The position numbers were made by a program, and so were the translations under genes. Of a stretch of DNA of 15,375 bases, positions 1-6,255 are shown in pieces. Positions within the stretch are counted from its first letter, which is position 1. Every line of letters starts with the position of its first letter. The notes under the pieces are model-generated. The model had not been told where the DNA came from. It made no database searches and saw only the letters and a program-made list of their open reading frames with translations. The DNA comes from Flavobacteriaceae bacterium (GTDB lineage: Bacteria > Bacteroidota > Bacteroidia > Flavobacteriales > Flavobacteriaceae): contig VMCO01000029.1 in the NCBI GenBank assembly GCA_008081325.1, forward strand, positions 1-15,375, in the 5' to 3' direction.

Positions 1-33
1 ACTGAAAACTTTGTGGGATAAACAAAACTGATT

Positions 34-1188
34 ATGAGTGATAACTTTAAAATGATTGCAAAAACCTTTTATGGATTTGAAGAAATACTTTCAGAAGAGC
101 TACTTAAACTTGGTGCTCAAAAAATAATTAAAGGCAATAGAAATGTCAGTTTTTACGGAGATAAAGGTTTCATGTATAAATCTAACATTAGCTTAAGAAC
201 CGCATTGAAAATTATCAAACCAATTGCAGAATTTAGATTTAAAGATATAGATGAGTATTATAAAAAAATATATGAAATCAAATGGGAGGAATATTTAGAC
301 CATAATGGTTCTTTTTTGATCAACTCAGTTGTTTTTAACTCTAAAGAGTTTAATAATTCAAAATTTACTTCTTTAAAAGCAAAAGATGCGATAGTAGATA
401 GATTTAGAGATAAATTTAATAATAGACCTAGTATTAATTCATTCAATCCGGAATTAAAAATAGAAATACATGTTAACAGAAGCTTCTGCACTGTTTCACT
501 AGATAGTTCAGGAGAATCTTTGCACAAAAGAGGTTATAAAAAATACAATTCTGCAGCTCCTTTAAACGAAGTGTTAGCTGCAGGAATTATTTTGATGTCA
601 GACTGGGATAAGAAGTCTGATTTACTAGATCCAATGTGTGGTACAGGAACTTTTCTGATTGAAGCTGCTATGATTGCAAAAAATATTGCTCCAAATTTAA
701 ATCGTCTATCCTTTGCTTTTGAAAAATGGAAGGATTGGGATAACGAATTATTTGAAAAAATTGAGGAATCGGTAAGAAATAAAGAGATTGAATTTGAAAA
801 TAAACTCTATGGTTTTGATATTTCTAACGCCATGGTTAAAAAGGCTGAAAAAAATATAGAAATAAGTGATTTAGGAATAGAAATGGAAGTATTAAAGAAA
901 GATTTTTTTACATCAAAAAAAATCGATGATGATAGGCTACATATTTTGATTAATCCACCTTATGATAAAAGAATATCGACTGATGTAAATATTTTATATA
1001 AAAAAATAGGAGATACTCTAAAAAATAATTATCAATATTCAGATGTTTGGTTAATTACTGCAAATTTGGAAGCTATTAAATCTATAGGGCTAAAAGCCGA
1101 TAAAAAAATCAAATTATTTAACGCAAATCTAGAATCTAGATTGTTGAACTATAATATATATCCTGGCTCAAAGAAAAATAAGGACTAA
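34..1188 (+). CDS. THUMP-domain class I SAM-dependent RNA methyltransferase (RlmL N-terminal/YpsC-like)
   Basis: Predicted N2-guanine RNA methyltransferase acting on 23S rRNA, of the same family as the N-terminal half of E. coli RlmL. A THUMP RNA-binding domain lies at about residues 50-158, followed by the family linker motif LHKRGY (163-168). The Rossmann methyltransferase follows, with SAM motif I LDPMCGTGTF (198-207) and catalytic motif NPPY (307-310). At 384 aa it has the usual length of the stand-alone bacterial form and appears intact. The ATG at 34 begins the conserved N-terminus (FKMIAKTFYGFEEIL), and no Shine-Dalgarno sequence is visible. It converges on the DUF6048 gene with only two bases between the stop codons. 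The family assignment is firm. The exact guanine modified is inferred from the family, not visible here. Confidence 0.93.
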   Translation: MSDNFKMIAKTFYGFEEILSEELLKLGAQKIIKGNRNVSFYGDKGFMYKSNISLRTALKIIKPIAEFRFKDIDEYYKKIYEIKWEEYLDHNGSFLINSVVFNSKEFNNSKFTSLKAKDAIVDRFRDKFNNRPSINSFNPELKIEIHVNRSFCTVSLDSSGESLHKRGYKKYNSAAPLNEVLAAGIILMSDWDKKSDLLDPMCGTGTFLIEAAMIAKNIAPNLNRLSFAFEKWKDWDNELFEKIEESVRNKEIEFENKLYGFDISNAMVKKAEKNIEISDLGIEMEVLKKDFFTSKKIDDDRLHILINPPYDKRISTDVNILYKKIGDTLKNNYQYSDVWLITANLEAIKSIGLKADKKIKLFNANLESRLLNYNIYPGSKKNKD

Positions 1189-1190
1189 TT

Positions 1191-1871
1191 TTATTTTTTT
1201 ACAATAGGTATTAGGTAAGAAATGGTGTAGCTAAAACCGGCGCCTAAGCCTGAACTATCATATGTTCTGTTAAACCCTGGAATATAGAGGTTGGTAATAT
1301 TCTCAAGATTTTTTTGTTTTATTATATTCTTTAGTTGAAGCTCAAAACCTAGAAAAAGATTATTTAATATTTCAGTTTTTAATCCAAAAACAAGTTCAAG
1401 CCAAATTGCGTTTAAGTTTGATAAGTTTATAGGTTCGTTAATTTGAGATTCCCCCCATGTTGAACTGTTTGTGTTATATATGGTGTAACTGCTTATTTTT
1501 TGATCAAAGTTGCTAAAACCTAAATTAAAACCAGAATAAACGATATTTTGTGATCTTATATCATTATTCATTTTAAAATTTATTCCAAACTTTAAATAAC
1601 TTCCTTTAACTGAAGCATTTAAATAGTAGCTATTAATATTTTTTTCCTCATTTCCAATTTCGGAATGTACGTACAATGACTCCTTTAGTCTGATATCTCC
1701 ACTTAAAGAAAACCCTGCGTAATCTTCATTAGTAGCAGACCTTATTATCTTATTTAAATCTAATCCCGCTCTGATACCAAATTTTTCGATTGTATCATTT
1801 CCTATTTGAACATTACCAAGGGTAATGTTCATAAATAAAAAAGTAAATACGTTAATGAAGTATTTTAACAT
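1191..1871 (-). CDS. DUF6048 family protein, predicted outer-membrane beta-barrel
   Basis: Conserved flavobacterial protein of unknown function, recognised as DUF6048 by its sequence and its place beside DUF6452 and rlmD. I chose the ATG at 1871 (MLKYFINVFTFLFMN...), which gives a signal peptide of about 20 residues and a 226-aa protein. The frame stays open to an ATG at 1901, but that start adds an atypical N-terminus and a larger overlap. After the signal come alternating amphipathic strands, typical of a small membrane barrel. The conserved C-terminal block includes NLYIPGFNRTYDSSGLGAGF and ends in SYLIPIVKK. The chosen start lies 20 bases inside the 3' end of the DUF6452 gene, so the two are probably translationally coupled. 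The function is unknown. Confidence 0.85.
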   Translation of the reverse strand: MLKYFINVFTFLFMNITLGNVQIGNDTIEKFGIRAGLDLNKIIRSATNEDYAGFSLSGDIRLKESLYVHSEIGNEEKNINSYYLNASVKGSYLKFGINFKMNNDIRSQNIVYSGFNLGFSNFDQKISSYTIYNTNSSTWGESQINEPINLSNLNAIWLELVFGLKTEILNNLFLGFELQLKNIIKQKNLENITNLYIPGFNRTYDSSGLGAGFSYTISYLIPIVKK

Positions 1872-2373
1872 GAGATTGATTTTCATTATTAATAGAATCA
1901 TTTAAAATAATTACATCAGAAATCCAGTTTGTAGAACTTGAAGTGTTTAATGGGTCATAGGGTAGTGCTAGTGATAAATTGTAATTATTTATAAAACCAC
2001 ATGCTCTTGAGATGAATCTTTCGTTTATTTCATAGTCAACATATAAATGATTTGGTAAACCACTTGGAATGACGGTTATATCTTCCGAGAAATCTTTACA
2101 AAACTTAAAATTTGAAACAGATTCATCATCTCTTAATGGAATTGCAATAGAATCGGTATTTACGCCGTTAATTTCATTTATCAGTGTAAGTTCGCTATTC
2201 TTAACAATATAAACCCCTAGGCTTTCTACATTTTTTCTTTCCTCAGGATTATTAACGTCATAAAAGGTAATAATCATTCTAGGTGTAGTTAAAGTTGATT
2301 CAGGACATATATCATCACTTTCACAATTATAAATTGTAGCAGCTGCAATTAATATTATAATAAACTTTTTCAT
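1852..2373 (-). CDS. DUF6452 family lipoprotein
   Basis: Conserved flavobacterial lipoprotein of unknown function. The 173-aa product begins with a short hydrophobic signal (residues 1-16) followed by Cys17. The lipobox IYNC is loose, as is common in Bacteroidota. Cys17 is followed directly by ESDD, an acidic stretch resembling the lipoprotein export signal that sends Bacteroidota lipoproteins to the cell surface, so a surface location is a reasonable inference. Family hallmarks are TPRMIITFYD (30-39), the block ISRACGF (121-127) and a C-terminal WISD...NNENQSHVKI. Cysteines at 23, 92 and 125 could form disulfides. The gene starts on the base directly after the rlmD stop and overlaps the next gene by 20 bases, so it is the middle member of an rlmD operon. 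No biochemical role can be assigned. Confidence 0.88.
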   Translation of the reverse strand: MKKFIIILIAAATIYNCESDDICPESTLTTPRMIITFYDVNNPEERKNVESLGVYIVKNSELTLINEINGVNTDSIAIPLRDDESVSNFKFCKDFSEDITVIPSGLPNHLYVDYEINERFISRACGFINNYNLSLALPYDPLNTSSSTNWISDVIILNDSINNENQSHVKILH

Positions 2374-3780
2374 TTATATTTTTTCTAAAAGTACAACATT
2401 TTCTACATGATATGTTTGTGGAAACATGTCTATTGCTTGTGTTGTTTTTAATTTGTAAAACTTTTTAAAATCAATAATATCTCTCGCTTGCGTTGAGCTA
2501 TTACAGCTCACGTAAATGATTTTTTTTGGTGACAATTTAATTATTGAATCTATAACCGATTTGTCAAGTCCATTTCTGGGTGGGTCAACAATAATTATGT
2601 CAGGATTCTCATAATTTTTTATCGGTTTATTGATAATATCTTTAACATCCCCTTTTATAAATTTGCAATTGGAAATATTATTAAGTTTTGCATTTGATTC
2701 TGCAGAAATAATAGCATCCCCAACGGTTTCTATCCCAATAACTTTTTTCACGTTATTTGCCAGAAATAATGATATTGTTCCAATTCCACAATACAAGTCA
2801 TAGATAAGTTCATCTCCTTTTAAGTCAGAAAATCTCTTTACAATCTTGTAAAGTTTGTCAGTTTGATATGAATTTGTTTGAAAAAATGATTTTGCTAAAA
2901 TCTTAAACGAAAGGTTATTTATTTTTTCAGTTATGTAATCGACACCACTATAACATTTAATATCTAGATCATAAATTGTATCATTTGATTTTTTATTTAT
3001 TACATAAAGAATCGAATTAATTTCTGGAAATTCATTTTTTACAAAATATAGAAGTTTTTCAGTTTTTTTTGAAAATTTGTAAAACTGAATTAGTATCATA
3101 ATTTCTTTAGTCGTTGTAGATCTAATCATTAAGTTTCTTATGTCACCTTGTTGCTTAACTAAATCAAAAAATTCTAAGTTTAATTCTTGTGCTTTGCTCT
3201 TAATGTAGTTTCTGATTTTATTGGAAATATTTGCTTGTAAATAGCATTTTTCAATATCTACAACTTTGCTCCACATTCCAGATTTATGAAAACCAAGTGC
3301 ATTTTTATTCTCGATATTGTCTCCTTTTTTGATTTCATTTTCTGTAATCCATCTCGAATTGCTAAAAGAAAATTCCATTTTGTTTCTGTAATAATAAATT
3401 TTATCAGATTTAACAATGGGGAGTTTTAAATATTTATCCGTTTTACCGATTCTATTTAAGTTTTCTGTTACCTCAGCATCCTTATAAATTAATTGGTCTT
3501 TGTAGCTCATATTTTGCCAACTACAGCCACCACAAAGTTCAAAATGTGAGCATTTTGGATCAGTTCTTTTTGAAGAGTATTTGTGGATTTTAATTATATC
3601 TCCTTCAATAAATGATTTTCTTTTCTTTCGAACTCTTATATCAACAATATCACCAGGAACACCATTTTTTGTAAAAATTATTTTCTCTCCTTCTTTTTTG
3701 GAAATCGATTTTCCAAGTGAACCAGCACCTGTCAACTCTATATTTTCTAAAACTATATTTTTTTTCTTTTTCCTACCCAA
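2374..3780 (-). CDS. rlmD: 23S rRNA (uracil(1939)-C(5))-methyltransferase RlmD
   Basis: Methylates C5 of a uracil in 23S rRNA using SAM, with a 4Fe-4S cluster as a structural cofactor (RumA/RlmD family). The 468-aa protein has an N-terminal TRAM domain (about 5-66). Cluster cysteines are Cys77, Cys83, Cys86 (ELCGGC) and Cys179 (EKC). The SFFQTN motif (298-303) is followed by the SAM motif YDLYCGIGT (327-335). The DPPRNGLD loop is at 399-406, and the nucleophile is Cys426 in IYVSCN. All expected catalytic and cluster residues are present and the length is normal. The N-terminus is rich in lysine, consistent with rRNA binding. It is the first gene of a minus-strand operon with two envelope proteins. 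Related RlmCD-type enzymes modify two sites, and this sequence alone cannot exclude a second target. Confidence 0.95.
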   Translation of the reverse strand: MGRKKKKNIVLENIELTGAGSLGKSISKKEGEKIIFTKNGVPGDIVDIRVRKKRKSFIEGDIIKIHKYSSKRTDPKCSHFELCGGCSWQNMSYKDQLIYKDAEVTENLNRIGKTDKYLKLPIVKSDKIYYYRNKMEFSFSNSRWITENEIKKGDNIENKNALGFHKSGMWSKVVDIEKCYLQANISNKIRNYIKSKAQELNLEFFDLVKQQGDIRNLMIRSTTTKEIMILIQFYKFSKKTEKLLYFVKNEFPEINSILYVINKKSNDTIYDLDIKCYSGVDYITEKINNLSFKILAKSFFQTNSYQTDKLYKIVKRFSDLKGDELIYDLYCGIGTISLFLANNVKKVIGIETVGDAIISAESNAKLNNISNCKFIKGDVKDIINKPIKNYENPDIIIVDPPRNGLDKSVIDSIIKLSPKKIIYVSCNSSTQARDIIDFKKFYKLKTTQAIDMFPQTYHVENVVLLEKI

Positions 3781-3811
3781 TTTAAATTAAATTTTACTAA
3801 ATATAATTCAT

Positions 3812-3819
3812 TAAATTTG
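3812..3819 (+). promoter_or_regulatory. Candidate -7 box for rocD
   Basis: TAAATTTG matches the Bacteroidota primary-sigma -7 consensus TAnnTTTG exactly and would give a leader of about 25 bases before the rocD ATG. No TTG is present at the expected -33 spacing, so the call rests on the -7 element and the divergent gene arrangement. Confidence 0.4.
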
Positions 3820-3821
3820 GA

Positions 3822-3829
3822 CAAAAATA
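3822..3829 (-). promoter_or_regulatory. Candidate -7 box for the rlmD operon
   Basis: Read on the minus strand this is TATTTTTG, another exact match to TAnnTTTG, placed about 40 bases before the rlmD ATG. It lies two bases from the oppositely oriented box at 3812-3819, so the two promoters would occupy the same 71-base gap. No clear -33 TTG is seen. Confidence 0.35.
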
Positions 3830-3851
3830 TAACTATCAAAAAATTAATATA

Positions 3852-5075
3852 ATGTTAACTTCAAAAGATCTAATTAATCTTGAGTATAAATATGGGGCTC
3901 ATAATTATCATCCTCTTCCAGTCGTTTTAGAAAAAGGAGATGGTGTATTTCTTTGGGATGTCGAAGGAAAAAAATACTATGATTTTTTATCTGCTTACAG
4001 TGCGGTAAATCAAGGTCATTGTCATCCTAAAATTATATCTTCTTTGATAAACCAATCAAAAAAACTCACTTTAACATCTAGAGCATTTCATAATAATATA
4101 TTAGGTCAATACGAGAAATTTATAACTGAATTTTTTGGTTATGATAAGGTTTTACCAATGAATACTGGAGTTGAAGGGGGAGAGACTGCTGTTAAGTTGG
4201 CCAGAAAATGGGGGTACGAAGTAAAACAAATACCTAAAGATGCTGCAAAAATTGTCTTTGTAGAGGGTAATTTTTGGGGTAGAACCCTTGGTGCAATCTC
4301 ATCTTCTACAGATCCTAGTAGTACAAATGGATTTGGACCATTTATGCCAGGTTATGAGGTGATCCCATATAATGACTTAAATTCTTTAAGAACTGCATTA
4401 AAGGATCCAAATGTAGCAGCTTTTATGGTTGAACCAATTCAAGGTGAGGCTGGGGTAGTTGTGCCAGATGAAAACTATTTAAGAAAAGCCTATGATTTGT
4501 GTAAGGAGTCAAATGTTTTATTCATTGCAGATGAGGTTCAGACTGGAATTGGTAGAACCGGTAAAATGATTTGTTGTGAACATCATGGATTTAAACCTGA
4601 TATTTTAATTTTAGGCAAAGCACTCTCTGGTGGAGTTTTTCCAGTTTCAGCAATTCTAGCTTCTGATGAGGTAATGCTGACAATTAAACCTGGAGAGCAC
4701 GGTTCAACTTTTGGTGGTAATCCAGTTGCTTGTGAAGTTGCTATGGCTGCCTTAAATGTTATAAGAGATGAGAAATTGGCTGAAAACGCACAAAATATGG
4801 GTATTATTTTCAGAGAAAAAATTCAATCATATATAGATAAAAGTAAAATTGTGGAGAAAGTAAGAGGTATGGGTTTGTTAAATGCAATAGTTATCAAAGA
4901 CGATGAGAATAGTAATATTGCCTGGAATATGTGTTTAAAAATGGCAGAAAAAGGTTTATTAGCAAAACCAACACATGGAAATATTATCAGATTTGCACCT
5001 CCACTGATTATAAACGAAGATCAGTTAAATATTTGTATTGATATAATTACATCAACTTTAAAAGAGTTTGAATAA
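3852..5075 (+). CDS. rocD: Ornithine--oxo-acid transaminase (ornithine delta-aminotransferase)
   Basis: Cytoplasmic PLP enzyme that transfers the delta-amino group of ornithine to 2-oxoglutarate, giving glutamate semialdehyde and glutamate. It links arginine/ornithine breakdown to proline and glutamate. The 407-aa length is normal for the family. Characteristic pieces are YNAHNYHPLP-like YGAHNYHPLP (14-23), the PLP-contacting Asp227 in IADEVQTGIGRTG, the Schiff-base Lys256 in LGKALSGG, and HGSTFGGNP (283-291), which contacts the cofactor phosphate across the dimer. The EPIQGEAG segment (194-201) is also intact. This set matches RocD rather than the related ArgD/GabT enzymes. The start is the first ATG, downstream of a TAnnTTTG box. 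The cysteine desulfurase gene follows after 34 bases on the same strand, so the two may be cotranscribed, though no shared pathway is evident. Confidence 0.94.
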   Translation: MLTSKDLINLEYKYGAHNYHPLPVVLEKGDGVFLWDVEGKKYYDFLSAYSAVNQGHCHPKIISSLINQSKKLTLTSRAFHNNILGQYEKFITEFFGYDKVLPMNTGVEGGETAVKLARKWGYEVKQIPKDAAKIVFVEGNFWGRTLGAISSSTDPSSTNGFGPFMPGYEVIPYNDLNSLRTALKDPNVAAFMVEPIQGEAGVVVPDENYLRKAYDLCKESNVLFIADEVQTGIGRTGKMICCEHHGFKPDILILGKALSGGVFPVSAILASDEVMLTIKPGEHGSTFGGNPVACEVAMAALNVIRDEKLAENAQNMGIIFREKIQSYIDKSKIVEKVRGMGLLNAIVIKDDENSNIAWNMCLKMAEKGLLAKPTHGNIIRFAPPLIINEDQLNICIDIITSTLKEFE

Positions 5076-5109
5076 TAATTTAATAAATTAGTATCACTAA
5101 CCGTACGAT

Positions 5110-6255
5110 ATGTCTACAATTTATTTAGATAATGCAGCTACAACTAGGGTAAGGGATGAGGTTGTCAAATCAATGGCCTCTGTTATTAAAAATGAATATG
5201 GAAACCCTTCATCTACACATAGTTATGGTAGATCATCTAAATCATTAATTGAGTTATCAAGAAAAGAAATTTCAGAAGTTTTAAATGTAAAATCGTCTGA
5301 AATTATTTTTACCTCTGGAGGTACTGAAGGCGATAATATGATTATTAGAAATTGTGTAAACAATTTAGGTGTTACTCATATTATTACTACAAAAATTGAG
5401 CATCACGCAGTTACTCATACAATTGATGATTTAGTTTGTTCAAATAACATTAAGGTTTCCTTTGTCAAATTGTCAAAATTAGGTGATGTTGATTTAGAAG
5501 ACCTTGAAAATATTCTAAAAACTAATGATCAAAAATCTTTGGTAAGCTTAATGCATATAAATAATGAAATAGGAAATATCACTGATATAAAAGCTGTTTC
5601 TAAAATTTGCAAGAAATACAATTCTCTTTTTCACAGTGACACTGTGCAATCTGTTGGCCATTATGATTTAGATTTTGAAGAAATTAAAGTTGATTTTTTT
5701 GTTGCCAGCGCACATAAATTTCATGGTCCCAAGGGTGTTGGATTTGCATTTATTAGACAAAATACAAACCTTGGATCATATATTACCGGTGGTATGCAAG
5801 AGAAGGGGTTAAGAGCAGGTACTGAAGCAGTGCATAATATAGTAGGTATGTCTGAAGCATTAAAATTTTCTGTTAAGAATATGACTTCGGAAAAAAAATA
5901 TATTACAGATATCAAATCATATTTTATAAGCGAAATAAAAAAGAAAATCAAAGGAGTTAAATTTAATGGAGCTTGTGAGGATTTTAATAAATCAACGTAT
6001 ACCCTGGTTAACGTTTTACTTCCAGTAAAACGCGAAACAGGTGGATTATTCATGTTTAAGTTGGATATGAAAGGTATCGCTTGTTCAAAAGGTAGTGCAT
6101 GTCAAAGTGGAAGTGATTCCGGATCACATGTTCTCAAGCATATACAAAACAAGGACGATAATGAGAAAGTGTCTCTAAGATTTTCATTTAGCTTATACAA
6201 TTCAAAAGAGGAAATTGATTTTGTGGTTAACGAGATTGGCTGCCTGATTAATTAA
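5110..6255 (+). CDS. Cysteine desulfurase (NifS/IscS-type class V aminotransferase)
   Basis: PLP enzyme that removes sulfur from L-cysteine as a protein-bound persulfide and passes it on, for Fe-S clusters or thiolated cofactors and tRNA. Visible motifs are the N-terminal YLDNAATT (5-12), the EHHAV histidine (97-101), DTVQ near 177-180, the PLP lysine Lys203 in SAHKFHGPKG, the RAGTEAVHNIVG segment (235-246) and the persulfide cysteine Cys331 in CSKGSACQSGS. The short active-site loop with CxxxxxC is that of the NifS/IscS group, not SufS. The 381-aa protein is complete. No iscU, iscA or regulator is adjacent, so its sulfur acceptor cannot be told from context. Its TAA stop shares the tetranucleotide TTAA with the stop of the convergent TonB receptor gene. 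Confidence 0.9.
   Translation: MSTIYLDNAATTRVRDEVVKSMASVIKNEYGNPSSTHSYGRSSKSLIELSRKEISEVLNVKSSEIIFTSGGTEGDNMIIRNCVNNLGVTHIITTKIEHHAVTHTIDDLVCSNNIKVSFVKLSKLGDVDLEDLENILKTNDQKSLVSLMHINNEIGNITDIKAVSKICKKYNSLFHSDTVQSVGHYDLDFEEIKVDFFVASAHKFHGPKGVGFAFIRQNTNLGSYITGGMQEKGLRAGTEAVHNIVGMSEALKFSVKNMTSEKKYITDIKSYFISEIKKKIKGVKFNGACEDFNKSTYTLVNVLLPVKRETGGLFMFKLDMKGIACSKGSACQSGSDSGSHVLKHIQNKDDNEKVSLRFSFSLYNSKEEIDFVVNEIGCLIN

Noticed and set aside
2..31. Short open frame ending in TGA (reading LKTLWDKQN) that could be the 3' end of a gene to the left of the window.
   Set aside because: Only nine codons are visible and another frame also closes within 21 bases. It cannot be recognised or told from chance.
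258..527. Antisense open frames inside long genes (for example 258-527, 5721-6053 and 11860-12090 on the minus strand; 8254-8478, 9151-9372, 13322-13516, 14532-14834 and 14681-15007 on the plus strand).
   Set aside because: All lie opposite strongly conserved coding sequence, show no family resemblance and have compositions expected of reversed A/T-rich codons.
3852..6255. A dedicated pathway linking ornithine aminotransferase and cysteine desulfurase.
   Set aside because: Both are PLP enzymes on one strand with a 34-base gap, but no known pathway joins them and nothing else nearby supports a shared role.
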